A stretch of 64,000 nucleotides of DNA from Rutpela maculata (GCA_936432065.2 OW386293.2:26548234-26612233), one strand, 5' to 3'. Positions 10,574 through 21,710 are shown, counted from the first letter of the stretch. Program-made: numbers and translations. The notes: generated by a model not told the origin, from the letters alone.

Positions 10574-12400
10574 GACATAGAATAGAATAGAATATGCTTT
10601 TATTTGTGCTAAAAATGTATAAAAATTGTAAAAAAATAAACAGTTGTCAGTGAAACTTAGAAAAAGGTTTGTTCGTGACTCCTGTAATATTTACAATTTG
10701 TTAATAAGGCAGTAAAAAAATTACATATAAAATGTTTCTAAAAAACATAAAATGGTACTTGCTGCTAAAGTAAAACTAAATTATATAATACAAAGCACAT
10801 TTCTACAATAAAATAATACATAGTGTTAAGTTACTAATTTTACAAGTTTCTTAAATACAATTAAATAGTACTTAGTACTGAAGTAAAACTGAAATAAAAT
10901 GGTACAAAAATACATTCTTACAATAAAATAAGTCAAAGTTTTAAGTAATTTACTAATTTTAGAAATTAGAGTATTTTATAATGACAAAAATATAAGACGT
11001 TAGATAAATATGTAATCAAGATTTAAATTTGAATGTTTTAACTATTTGTTTAACGTCGGCCTATGTCCGCTATTAAGGCCTATCACCGAAGCCAGGAGAC
11101 GAGGTACCCCAACCTGGAAATTTTGCCGAACCTCTTTCCTTGAGAAGAGTAGGGATCTTTCTCTTGTCTAACATTTAATAGACAAGGGACCGCCTGCTTT
11201 ACATTCCCTCCGAAGTATGGTATATCCACTACGTAATCCTCGTCTTGAAATTACATAGCTTCCGCGTATACGCTGATATACAAGCCGCTAGATGGTGGGA
11301 AGATATCGCTGTGTTTCCCAAGATGGATTTCACCCATCCAAGTACTAACCGCGCTGAATGTTGCTTCACTGAAGTATCGAAATACGCCTCTACGCTTATC
11401 CCCTAAATGCTGCCATTAAATAGTCTAAATTCATTCGGTAGTATATTGTAAATTTTAGATAGGTAATACAGGAAATATTTTTGAGTTGTCGTTTTATGTG
11501 AGATAGGAAGTATACATTTATGATTTTTTATGGCTCTGGTGTTATATTCATGTTCAAAAAGGTTACGGAATTTTTGTGCTTGTAATAATATTTCAGTATA
11601 TCAAATATATGCAGTTCTCTTAAAGTGGGAACATTAAAATTCAAGAACAAGATTCTATTGGGTAACGCAGTGGTTTTTTAAAGATGGTTTTAATAATGGT
11701 TTTCTGATACAAATACTTTTTCTAGATTATTTTTATAAGTTCCACCTCAGAACAGAATACCATACGTTAACAACGGCTGTATAACAGTAACAATTTCTAA
11801 TCAGTTTATTACTAAGAAGGCCGCTTAAACTTTTAAATATGAACATGTATTTTTTAAATATTTTTGTTAAATAGTTAATGTGTTCATGCCATTTAAGAGA
11901 CTGATCAATGATTACGCCGAGGTATTCGATGTTGTTAGTTTGTTCAATATACGAGGGACAATTACATGCATTTCGATTGCATATAACCTGGTGTAAAATT
12001 AATTGATTTAAATTGATTTTGTTACGAAGTGAAAAACATAAATTTTGATTTTATTGTATTCAGTTTTAGCAAACTACTATTCAACTATATTGTTGTAACT
12101 TGTAATATCCCTATCAGTATTTATAAACAGATCATTAACGTAAATTATGAAAAATACAGGGCCAAGAACTGTGCTTTGTGGTACACCAAACGTTACTGTT
12201 GATTCACTGCTCCTTTCATCATTTGTTACAACATATTGTTGTATGTTGCCGAGAAAAGTTTTTATTAAGTTGTAGGAACAGCCTCGCACCCCGTACATCT
12301 CTAATTTTTTCAGAAGCTTTACATGGCTGATAGTAGTAGATGCTAGAACATTTATTCATCTCAAACATGTAGTAGAAGCCAGTAAAAAATTTACTAAAAT
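10574..12400 (-). pseudogene. Decayed LINE, 3' half of reverse transcriptase plus 3' UTR
   Basis: On the minus strand, from 12400 downward, the reverse transcriptase palm is recognisable. There is a line containing MYGVRGCSYNLIKTFLGN, then GVPQSTVLGPVFFIIYVNDLF (compare the usual GVPQGSVLGP). Further down is NNIEYLGVIIDQSLKWHEHI, the thumb-like region of CR1/Jockey-type enzymes. The YADD box itself is destroyed and many stops and frameshifts are present. The 3' end at 10574 carries an ATTCT repeat (gaatagaatagaata on the plus strand), a typical LINE microsatellite tail. A 5S-derived SINE interrupts it at 11045-11403. It is 5'-truncated, and the upstream boundary near 12400 is approximate. Confidence 0.75.
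11045..11403 (-). mobile_element. 5S-rRNA-derived SINE, copy A
   Basis: Read on the minus strand from 11403, it opens ggggataagcgtagaggcg. It then contains gcgcggttagtacttggatg, matching the box C/internal promoter end of eukaryotic 5S rRNA (GGTTAGTACTTGGATGGGTGA). The body (ctagcggcttgtatatcag, gtggatataccat, cggtcccttgtctattaaatgttag, gaggttcggcaaaatttccagg) is shared with copies B, C and D. The A-rich 3' end is short (aaacaaatag). It is inserted in the decayed LINE at 10574-12400. No protein is encoded; transcription would be by RNA polymerase III from the 5S-like head. Confidence 0.88.
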
Positions 12401-12683
12401 TCAAATTCTGAATAAGACATATTAACCAATTTGATTGATCACGTCCCGTGTTACATAGCCCTAGATTAATTAACCAAACGTACGTGATCTGCTGATGCAA
12501 TTGCTCACGGATCACTTTCGCGCAGCTTTTTTCTTACGTCACACACCGTCATTGTAATGTGAGTTTGGTGATATTGAAAGGCAAAGGCGGATTTGTATGG
12601 TGTGCTTGAAATTTGCTTGCTAAGCGAGGTTTATTATGACGTCACGATATTTCAGGAATTTCAGGGGATCAACAGATCATGTA
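12401..12683. other. Interval with no recognised feature
   Basis: Contains two short tgacgtcacg/cttacgtcacac-like motifs near 12535 and 12635 and nothing coding that I can support. Bases 12671-12683 (aacagatcatgta) appear to be the left target duplication of SINE copy B. Confidence 0.4.
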
Positions 12684-13070
12684 GGGGCGAGCGTAGAGGC
12701 GACTTCAATGTGAATGTCAGTCGATATTCCGTTGAAGCAATGTCGAGCGCGGTTTGTACTTGGATGGATGACCCATCTTGGGAAACACAGCGTTCTCGTC
12801 CCACCTTCTAGCGGCTTGTACATCAGTGTATACGCGGAAGCTACATAATTTCAGACAAGGATTACGTGGTGGATATACCATCCTTCGGAGGGGGTGTAAA
12901 GCAGACGGTCCCTTGTCTATTAAATGTTAGGCAACTAAAAGATCCTTACTCTTCTTACGAGAAGAGGTTCGGCAAAATTTCCAGGTTGGGGGGTAGCTCG
13001 TCTCCTGGCGTCGGTGATAGGCCCTGGTAGCGGAAATAGGCCGACGTTAAATAAATAGATAAAAAAAAAA
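12684..13070 (+). mobile_element. 5S-rRNA-derived SINE, copy B (most complete)
   Basis: The best-preserved copy. Bases 12684-12702 are the shared leader (ggggcgagcgtagaggcg). About 12733-12795 aligns along roughly 60 bases with 5S rRNA (gttgaagcaatgtcgagcgc, ggtttgtacttggatgg, tgacc...ttgggaa). The family body then runs to ggccgacgttaaataaatag and an A-rich tail ending at 13070. The flanks aacagatcatgta and aacaaaccatgta look like a 13-bp target duplication with two mismatches, partly overlapping the tail, consistent with LINE-driven retrotransposition. The A tail suggests an L1-like partner or a LINE with an A-rich end. Confidence 0.9.
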
Positions 13071-13082
13071 CAAACCATGTAT

Positions 13083-13778
13083 GATTGAATCATGCTACGA
13101 TCCCTTCATTTTGTTAAATCGTTTCTATTCCTTGCAAGATATCGCGTAACAAATATCAACTTCTGATATCTCAAACGTTGTCAAAGATTGCCAGTTGCGG
13201 AATGTCAAGCAAGGTAAATATATACTGAAGTATAGTATGTAAGTGAGCTTGCAATGATGTAAATACAATGGAACATACCCACTAAACCAATTTGTTTTAT
13301 AATTGTCATTTCTACAACAATTTTGTTTTATTTCTATTTTATTACATTTATAAAATTGCAATAAAACAAAATAGTTGTATAACATTTGAATTTTGCCTGT
13401 TGGGTAACCTCCAAATTGACAGTTTTGACACCGTTGATATTGATACGATGAATATATTGCCAGGTCTTCCACATATTTATCCACTGGTAATGGCCTGTAA
13501 TTATCCCTGTAATAGCCTACAATTATGATATGCCCCCAAACTTTTCAACAACGAAACTATTATCAATAGGAATTCATTCACTGAATATCTCAATATCTAC
13601 TGCATTCCAACAGCATCTACGGCGCTCATAAACTTGGCTGTCACCTGGTGGTAGATCTCTGAATCAGATTGACGAATCTCAATCAGTTGAAATCTTCAAC
13701 AAAACTCTGTAAAACATTCTCTGGTGTTGATTATAGTTCAGATCACCAGTTGTGTGTCGAATGTAAATGTAAAAGTAT
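13083..13778. other. Gene-free AT-rich stretch
   Basis: The 119- and 78-codon frames here overlap on opposite strands, have biased composition and no domain. Short self-complementary runs (attttgttttattt and its inverse near 13320-13370) suggest an imperfect hairpin. No gene is supported. Confidence 0.5.
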
Positions 13779-14285
13779 TTGCCCATCATAACTAATGGTG
13801 GTTCAGCTTTCCAAAACAAATTAGAGGAATGTAAAAGTGAAGAAAATACGAATGAAGAAGATACAAATGAATTATGGGATTTTCTAAAAGAGAAAATGAC
13901 ACGAGCATTAACGAAAACACAAAGCGAGGTAAGTAGAAATGTGAAACAACTACTAAAATTCTAACTCAAGTACATGTCAGGAAAAATCGGAAAGCTCAAG
14001 CTGTTAACATTGCTGACCACAATAATGGCAAAGGATCTTTTCCCAACAGTAAGAGTAATTGCACGTAGTTTTAAATCCAAAATGTGGTCAGTTAAAGACT
14101 TCACTGGTACCCTAAGAACTAGCAGGGATCAAATTATTAAGGTTTGGCTCTAACACTGCGAAAAACTTTTTGAAAGCAACCATTCAAAGCAGAAGATGAC
14201 TGGCAGCAGGACTATGAACATGAACCTTCAATACTAAAAACTTGCAAAGCAGTTAAGCCGACAATCCCACCGCCGAGACGATTAA
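13779..14285 (+). pseudogene. LINE remnant, linker between endonuclease and RT
   Basis: A 61-codon frame contains EECKSEENTNEEDTNELWDFLKEKM, which resembles the acidic/helical linker after the endonuclease in RTE-type LINE polyproteins. Further on, other frames give TGTLRTSRDQIIKVW and HCEKLFESNHSKQKMTG, typical of the segment just before the reverse transcriptase. Several stops and frame changes separate the parts, and no catalytic box is present. It ends where SINE copy C begins. The clade assignment is inference. Confidence 0.45.
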
Positions 14286-14299
14286 GTTAGCACTTATTA

Positions 14300-14655
14300 T
14301 TTACTTAACGACGACCTTTTTCCTCTGTCATGGCCTATCACTGACGCCAAGAGACGAGCTACCCTTAACCTGGAAATTTTGATGAACCTCTTCTCTGTCG
14401 AAGAGTAGGGATCTTTTACTTACCTAACATTTAATAAACAACTGGCCGACTACTTTACATCCCCTCTGAAGGATCGTATATCCACTATGTAATTCTCGTC
14501 TCAAGTTACTTAGCTTCTAAGTATTCGCTAATATACAAGCCGATAGAAGGTAGGAATGAGATCGCCGTGCTTCCCCAGATAGGACAAGAACTAACTGCGA
14601 TGAACGTTGCCAATTCGAAATACGTGTAAAGTCAAGACACCCCTACGCTCGCCCC
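14300..14655 (-). mobile_element. 5S-rRNA-derived SINE, copy C (diverged)
   Basis: On the minus strand it starts ggggcgagcgtaggggtg at 14655 and follows copies A and B throughout, ending near 14300 in aacgtcg-like sequence. The 5S-like head has drifted (gcagttagttcttgtcct in place of gcggttagtacttggatg), so the Pol III promoter is probably damaged. Confidence 0.82.
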
Positions 14656-15065
14656 ACTTCAGTTAGTTGGAAAAAATGGAATAAGAAGTCTCCACAGAAT
14701 ATGCCCGAATATGTGGGAGACAGAAATGTGGCTTGTATCACTACATGAGAAGGGAGCAACAGATGTCCGAGATACAGAGTGTCCGCTGTATACGTACAAA
14801 TATTTTGCAGAATGACATGTTGGCCCAAAAGAAGTAAAAACTCCTTTTAAAAATTTTTTCTAACTCAAACCTATATTTTTTATTAAAAATAAATTAAAAA
14901 GGGGCAATATTTTCAGTTTAGACAGTACAACTATAAACAGAAGACGCGCTCACTTGTCGCATCAATAACACAGTATGAAATATCTGGCAAAACACTGTGA
15001 ATAAGAAAAAGACAATATCTACTTGGAATATTCGTCATCTTCGTCCTTCTTCCTTTCAAACTATT
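14656..15065. other. No recognised feature
   Basis: AT-rich with two short frames on the minus strand and no domain. It is bounded by SINE copy C and Helitron-like copy 2. Confidence 0.5.
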
Positions 15066-15740
15066 ACTTCCACATCTAGTGGAAGTATAGTAACGACAAA
15101 ACAATTTTAAAAAATTTTTATTGTTCAAATAGGCTTAGAATGTCATGAAACGTTGAGATTTTAAGTTTGAGCGAAAAAAAATTTCTGTCTGTCGGTCTGT
15201 CTGTCTGTAACTTTTTTGTGCACGTTTACTTTGGAACCGTTTAAGATATTGACTTTAAAATTGGTACACATATGTATTTTAATGAGATCTAGAACTAGAT
15301 TATATTTTCATCTTGTTCCGGCGAAGGGTTGGGGGGTAAATTGCGGTAAATTTGGGGTAAATACGTAAATCAAGCAGGTAAGAGTCCATAAAATTGGTAT
15401 TTAGTATATACGAGAAGCTAAGGTCTCAAAAAAATTTTTGGCATTAGCCACCCCCATTACCACCCCCACCTCATTATTAAAGGAGATGAAAAAAAAATTG
15501 ATTTAGTGTGTGCACAAAAACCAGAAACCTCAAAATATTTTTTACTTCATCCACCCCCACTACCACCCCCACCCCACTACCGATGTGGGGTATCGTTTTA
15601 TGGGTTTTTGGAGGATTTCAAATATTATATTATTAAAGTTACATAAACAATTATTTCCACATACAATTTCTTTTCGTTGTGAGTGACTTGGATAGAAAAT
15701 CTGGATGTGGAAGTAGTGATTCTTTGGGCAGCGGTTTTTT
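15066..15740 (+). mobile_element. Helitron/HINE-like element, copy 2
   Basis: Same architecture as copy 1: 5' hairpin acttccacatctagtggaag, CTGT/CGGT simple repeat near 15185-15206, ggggtaaat series and C-rich tracts. It ends tggatgtggaagtagtgatt, ttgggcagcgg and T6. The 5' flank is aactatt. Length 675 bp, the same as copy 1. Confidence 0.85.
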
Positions 15741-16194
15741 TATATATCACAAAAAACAAATCATGAAAGAAAAATAATTTAATGACCAGTCTGGTAAAAT
15801 TTTGTTTCTAGATCTACCTTTAGGTTTATTAATAGTAATAGTAAAAGTAAGTTATTAAGCTTATACAAGTACTGATACAGGTGATTGATCGAGGCCCTTC
15901 AGGCTATATCTGTAGACTTACAGAAGGCTTTTAACACAGTTCACATACCAACATTAACAAAAAAAAAAAAAAAATAGAAATATTAGGAGTGGGGATGCAG
16001 TTTTAGATTTGTTTAATTCGTATATCACTAATCGTAAGCAATACGTTCAAATACGTGAATCAAAAAGTAATACTGTTAATTAAGTTATGGCGTCCCACTG
16101 GGCTCAATTTGTTGTTGTCCAATATTTACATTAATGATATAACCTTGCAAAATTTTGAGGTGTCACGTGACTATACGTCGATGACACATGTATT

Positions 16195-16889
16195 ACTTCC
16201 ACATCCAGTGGAAGTATAGTAACGACAAAAAAATTTTTAAAAATTTTTATTGTTCAAATAGGCTTAGAATGTCATGAAACGTCGAGATTTCAAGTTTGAG
16301 CGAAAAAAAAATTTCTGTCTGTCTGTCGGTCTGTAACTTTTCTTGTGCGCACGTTTACTCTGGAACCGTTTGAGATATTGACTTGAAATTTGGTACACAT
16401 ATGTACTTTAACGAGATCTAGAATTAGATTATATTTTCATCTTGTTCCGTCGAAGGGTTGGGGGTAAATTGGGGTAAATTTGGAGTAAATAGGTAAATCA
16501 AGCAGGTAAGAGTTCATAACATTGATATTTAGTATAGACAAGAGAAGCTAAGGTCTCAAAAAAAATTTTGGCATTAGCCACCCCCATTACCACCCCCACC
16601 CTATTATTAAAGGGGATGAAAAAAAAATGTGATTTAGTGTGTGTACAAGAACCAGAAACCTCAAAATATTTTTTTACTTTATCCACCCCCCACTCCTACC
16701 CCCTGTCACCACCCCCACCCCACTACCAATGTGGGGTATCGTTTTATGGGTTTTTGGGGTAGAGGATTTCAAATATTATATTATTAAAGTTCCGTAAACA
16801 ATTATTTCCAGATACAAAATTTTTTCGTTGTGTGACTTGGAGAGAAAATCCGGATGTGGAAGTAGTGATTCCTTGGGCAGCGGTTTTTT
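16195..16889 (+). mobile_element. Helitron/HINE-like element, copy 3
   Basis: Starts acttccacatccagtggaag (perfect hairpin, 8-bp stem, 5-nt loop) and ends tggatgtggaagtagtgatt, ccttgggcagcgg, T6. Removing exactly 16195-16889 restores the LINE reading frame across the junction (ATT|TAC), so the insertion lies between two T and made no target duplication. This is the cleanest evidence in the window for both ends of the family. Confidence 0.92.
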
Positions 16890-17390
16890 TACTTCTCTAA
16901 ATATATAGACAATTTAATTCAGAGTATACAAGACTTGAGTAAATTAGAACCATGGTTAAAAAATAGTAAACTCCCTTTAAATATAGATAAAATAAAATAT
17001 ATTATAATGGCATCTAGACAAGATAGCGTACCATCAACCACATTATATTTAAATTCCCAAAAATTGAAAAGTCAACAATATAAAATATTCGGTATTAGTA
17101 ATAGACTCGAATTTAAATTTGCATGATGATATATAGTACGTTATAAAAGAAGTTAATCCCATAGCAGCAATGTTCAAATAAGTGTTATATATTTTAACAG
17201 ATGTGACCAAAGAAGTTTATGTTTTGCGAATATACATTCACAGTTAATTTATGTTGCCTGTTTGGGGCTCCACAATCAAAACAAATTTAGGTTTCTTACA
17301 AGTTATACAAAATAGAGCAATTTGACGTCTACATGGGTTTTCAAACTCAGATTCAATAAAACCTATTTATAATAAATGTAATTTTCTTAA

Positions 17391-17813
17391 CACGTTGACT
17401 GCCATATTGGTCTATATGACCGAGGTTTTTATTGTCTATGAGGCCAATTCGGTCCATAAAACCGAGTACTTATATTTGCCCTGTGGGCCGACTCGGTCTA
17501 TAAGACCGAGTCATGTTTTCGGGATCTCTGAATCTTCTTGATCTTTTCGGGATCTCGGAATCACGGAATCTCCTAGCGACTCGGTCCAGCACACTTCTAT
17601 CGTTATAAATACACCGAGATGGCGTAGTAAAGGACCGAGACTTTTGTGACGTTTTTTTTTGGCAGTATTTTTTTTTTCAAAATATTGTCTGTCAATTCAT
17701 AGTGTATTAGCCGATGATATTCATGGCCCGGGGGATATTTTATTTGGTTAAACTGTTACTACCGGTTGGCGCCTTATGAGAAATTTTTCTTAACCCGCAT
17801 GGCAGTCAACGTG
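17391..17813. mobile_element. piggyBac-type MITE (TTAA target duplication)
   Basis: A 423-bp element with terminal inverted repeats cacgttgactgccat and atggcagtcaacgtg, flanked on both sides by TTAA (17387-17390 and 17814-17817), the target signature of the piggyBac superfamily. The interior holds repeated actcggtc/gaccgag motifs and no reading frame of note. It disrupts the LINE pseudogene at 15880-18160. The superfamily call rests on the TTAA duplication; no transposase is present. Confidence 0.9.
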
Positions 17814-18164
17814 TTAATCTAAGCCAGTTGTCAAAATTTGAATCCATAATAACACTTTACAAAATAATACATTGTAAATTAGAATCGAATATAACACAAT
17901 TTCAAAACCTCAGCATTTATTCCTATAACACACGTCAAAGAAATAAATTTATTCTGCAGCCTTTCAATACTATATACGATAAAAATTGCGTGTATTACGC
18001 ATTAAACTTATTTAATGTATTACCAAGTCAAGCAAAGTCACTACCTTAGGATCTTTTAAAAAATATGTGAAAAATATCTACTAGAGGCACAAAATGGGTA
18101 AATTAAATTATTCTGTGATTGAACAAAGTAGAATAAAATAATCTTTCAATCTTTTTATATTACT

Positions 18165-18577
18165 TATATCTTTTTTCAATTTTTTTTTCTATGTTCAGTT
18201 TCCTAATTAATTCATACTATTTATATAATCCCCCGTTGTGTGATACGTATATTATAATATAAGCCCTTGTAACGTGCCTTGTAGCAATTTTATGGTTAAT
18301 AAAACGCATTATTAGCATTATTATTATAATTAATGCGTTCAATATTGTATATTAACAATTTACATATAAATTAAAACTAGTGGAAGCATTATACTTTTCG
18401 CGGATTTAATGAGCTTTTTATATAATTGTTACACATTCTGTAGGATACTCTTCGCATTTTTTTGTAAATAATGTTAGCTTTTGGACATGTTGTAAATAAT
18501 GTTAGCTTTTGGACATGTTGTAATACCAACTTTGTTGTGAAAACAAATATATGAAAAAAAAAAAATGAAAAAAAGAA
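18165..18577. other. Probable LINE 3' tail and AT-rich filler
   Basis: Bases 18240-18325 (aagcccttgtaacgtgccttgtagc ... ttaataaaacgcattattagc, then attatt repeats) look like the 3' UTR and microsatellite tail of another LINE. A 25-base segment (taatgttagcttttggacatgttgt) occurs twice in tandem at about 18467-18520. Nothing coding is seen. Confidence 0.45.
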
Positions 18578-18660
18578 CCAACTACCCTGTCAGGGATTCG
18601 AATACAAGACCTTTGGATTGCAAGGCAAAAGCTTTGGCCATTGTGCTATCACACTTCACT
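18578..18660 (-). other. tRNA-like sequence (tRNA pseudogene or SINE head)
   Basis: On the minus strand this reads ...tagcacaatggccaaagct... followed 30-odd bases later by gtattcgaatccctg. It resembles a Pol III A box and B box (TRGCNNAGTGG / GGTTCGAATCC) at tRNA-like spacing, with a degenerate acceptor pairing. The anticodon stem does not fold well and no CCA or T-run terminator follows clearly, so I do not call a functional tRNA. Confidence 0.45.
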
Positions 18661-19671
18661 AAAAAAATTGAATGTCAGTAAAATATATCATTCTAGAATT
18701 ATATTTTAACGGAAAAATATATTGTTATGAAATATATGTATTAGTAAAATGTATAAAAAAAACTAATAGAGAATAACGTTTCGAATTTAAGTACTTACAA
18801 GTGACAATAATTAAGAATTTGTTTTTTTAATTTAAATGATTAATAAATTCTGTATTTACTGATTGATTTTTTTCAAAAACAATAGGGTTCTTCCTCTAGC
18901 TAACACTAACTTGCTTTTCATATTTCAATACAATCGGACTTTTCTTTCTTAAGTTATCGTGCTTACAAAAAACATGACGGACGGACGGACAGACGGACAT
19001 TTTGAAAGTGGTTCAGAATTCGTTCACCAACACAATGATATGAACATTTTTTGTCTGCGAGCGATATTTACGGATTTAGAAACGTACCGATCAATATAAT
19101 CTTCGTCTTCGTATTTGCGAAGAGCATAATAAAGTTAATTAACGTGAAAGAAAGCAGTTTAAACAATGCTTCACTTATTCTATTTTTTCTTGTAGTGTCA
19201 ATTGTTACCAAAGTATACAAGAAATAACTAGATGGGCACTAGAAACTTCTGTGAACTATATCTCTGAAACAATTGGTACTACACAGACAAGAATAAGAAC
19301 TTTCAAAGGTATGCTTACGAGTCACCATCTGCTATAGGTATTTCTAAGAAAACTTGCAAAATGGGTCTTATTTCTAACAGTTTATAGAAAAGGAAATTCT
19401 GTTTTAAATGTACATTTATATTTCTTGTTGCGCCACTGGATATGCCGTTCGCCCATTTCCAAACCATATGTATCATGCAATCTGTGTAGACAACTGAAAA
19501 TATATCGACAGCATTAGGAGACAATCAGCTCTATGAAGAACGAACCATTTATTGATTACCAATTTCGTTAGTGTCGGATTTTTATTTACCGCTGATTAAG
19601 TATTTGTAAGTAACATATATATTATCATTTATATTTACTTTAATTATAATACTATCTATACAGGGTGATTC
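18661..19671. other. AT-rich interval; acggacgg simple repeat; 30-bp duplicate
   Basis: At about 18973-19000 a gacggacggacggacagacgg run follows tcttaagttatcgtgc, reminiscent of RTE-type LINE/SINE 3' ends. At 19362-19391 lies a 30-base segment (tgggtcttatttctaacagt...) repeated exactly at 20972-21001. A 69-codon minus frame spans it (19315-19524) with no family I recognise. Confidence 0.4.
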
Positions 19672-21700
19672 AGGTATGCGGTCATTAATTTCTAGTGGTG
19701 ATTCTACATCAAAAAGTATGAAAAAAGTTCATACAAATATGTGACTAGTTTTTGCACGTGATTCGACATCAATGAAGGTCATTATCTGATGTTATCCGCT
19801 AATAGTAGATTCAATCTTGGAAAGGTGGGGACTTACTCCTCTCCCCAAATTGTTTAATGTGAATTTTCTGCGATTGTCTCACCGGAATGTGATTACTTGG
19901 CTATAAATAAAGAACAAAGGTTATCTTGTAACGTCGTACGACCAACCGGTTTCGAGAAATTTAAACCTAAAGAAACGCATGCATGGCCTAGGATTCAAAA
20001 ATAAGGATACTGATTTCTTTTCTGCATAATTTAACAAGACTAAAAACCGTAGGCGGTTAATTTTCTAAAATAACAAATCTGTGTTACGTGACCAGATAAG
20101 TACCAATAGGGTTGGCTGTCATCGTGTCAATAAAAAAGAACAAATTAATGAATAAACCAAGGAAAAATAACAAATGATTACTAAATTAAAGGACTCAACA
20201 GGTTTTAAAGGTTAACAAATTAAATTAAATGTTCAAAATGGGCGCTATTCATTTCCACACAAGCTGCTGGACGACGACTCATTGAAGCAAGGACCCGTTG
20301 AAAAATTCCTGGCACGTTTCTGATAGTTTCACACTACATTGCTACACGTTCACGTAACTCTTCAAGATTTGTTACAGGAGTTGAGTAGACAAGGCTTTTC
20401 AAATAACCCCAAGACAAAATAGTCAACAAGATTTAGGTCGGGGGATCGGGGGTTGGGAAAGCTACTGGTCTGTTTCTGCCAATCCATCTATTAAACTGCA
20501 TTTAAATAACTTCGAACAACTATTCTAAAATGAGGAGGTGCACCATCGTGCATGAACCACATTATCCTTCTGGTCTCATCTCTTAAATTGTTTCTTAAAG
20601 AATCTAGTTATTTTAACCCATCCAATCTATTAGGCAAAACATATGATCCTAATAAACTATTGCCAAGTATACCTGCCCATATGTGATTGTTGTGAAAGTT
20701 GACAACACCATCCCGCGTAAACCCTGCTTCGTTCGTAAACAATTTTTTTTAAATAAATTCTGCATTTCTTTCACATTTTCGCACAAGCCATCGGCAGAAG
20801 GCCTCCCTTCTTGATAGATCTTTTGGTTTGAGCGCTTGCATACTTTGCGTGTGGTAGAGATACAGTAATTGTCGAAGTAGACGATGCTGATACACCTTCC
20901 TGTAACGCTAGCCTTCTTGTACTGATTTGGGGATTCGTATTTACTGCATTTAATATTGCTTCTTCTGTTTCTGGGTCTTATTTCTAACAGTTTATAGAAA
21001 ACATAACGATCTGGGCCAGAATTGTTCTTGTCTGAATAGAACGATCTACACTTACAAAAATCTTTCGCAAGGTAATCTTCTATTTGGGAAAGCTTCTTCG
21101 TACAATTTTCTTACTTCAGCAGCATTACCCCAGGCTCGACCGTAGAATACATGAATATCGGCCTGTTCTTCGAAAGTGTAACTCAATTTTTTAAATAAAA
21201 ATTGAAATTCTCTTATTAAAGACTGCATAATGAGAACCTTAACTTTTACATTATTAATGACAATTCAATAATGGAAACCAATAACGACCAATTAAGTAAT
21301 AAAAAGCCAAGTCATTTTATTGCGGGGAGGTTAAAATACGGTGTGAAAAAGTTCAGATCGACAGATGACCTTCTATTCATGGAACTTACGAAAATATGAA
21401 AAAAATTATGAATTCTTTAAAAACAATTCTGTTTACGCAAGAAGACTGGAAAAAATCCTTTAGGTTCAAATTTTTCGAAACCGGTTGGTTGTACGGCGTT
21501 ACAACAAGATAAGCTTTTTTGTGTATTTATAGCTAAGGAATCATATTCCGATGAGACAATCACAGAATATTCACATTAAAGAATTTGGGGAGAGAAGTAA
21601 GTCCCTCCTTTCCAATTTTGTGCACCCCCGATTGAATTTACCCTTGGTGGATAACATCAGATAATGACCTTTATTAATATCGAGTCACGTGCAGATAAAC
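19672..21700 (-). mobile_element. Second mariner-like element, right end removed
   Basis: The left end cagggtgattcaggtatgcg at 19672 begins a long inverted repeat. The stretch from about 19755 to 19980 (gcacgtgattcgacatcaat, cattatctgatg, ggttatcttgtaacgtcgta) is matched in inverse at 21450-21698. The right arm stops at gagtcacgtgcagataaac, about 80 bases short of the terminus, next to the Jockey target duplication and the truncated second copy of the first mariner. A transposase pseudogene lies between the arms. Confidence 0.8.
20230..21240 (-). pseudogene. Mariner-like transposase, heavily decayed
   Basis: Minus-strand fragments in several frames carry the superfamily landmarks: FTNEAGFTRDGVVNFHNNHIWA (around the first catalytic Asp, here apparently changed to Asn), MWFMHDGAPPHFR (second Asp) and RSPDLNLVDYFVLG (third Asp), then KPCLLNS-like C-terminal sequence. 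Stops and frameshifts occur between all of them. It is related to, but clearly distinct from, the DD41D element at 7.9 kb. Confidence 0.8.
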
Positions 21701-21710
21701 GGGGGAGCAG

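Larger units (their letters stand above)
15880..18160 (+). pseudogene. LINE reverse transcriptase (CR1/Jockey-like), twice interrupted
   Basis: A decayed ORF2. Near 15910 SVDLQKAFNTVH matches the RT palm motif DLSKAFDTV. Near 16020-16090 there is FNSYITNRKQYVQIRES, then the region of the GVPQGS box in degenerate form. The YVDDT catalytic box is at 16175-16190 (Tyr-Val-Asp-Asp). Helitron-like copy 3 cuts the gene just after this box. The frame resumes exactly at 16890 (YFSKYIDNLIQSIQDLSKLEPWLKNSKL). A TTAA-flanked MITE then cuts it at 17391-17813. The C-terminal part (17828-18049, SKFESIITLYKII... RQRNKF) resembles the end of CR1-like ORF2s. Stops and frameshifts elsewhere show that it is dead. 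Confidence 0.8.

Noticed and set aside
12733..12795. Genuine 5S rRNA gene
   Set aside because: Only about half of the 5S length is present, with substitutions in the control region and a foreign leader and body; it repeats as a SINE.
18578..18660. Functional tRNA gene
   Set aside because: The anticodon arm does not pair properly and the D arm is weak.
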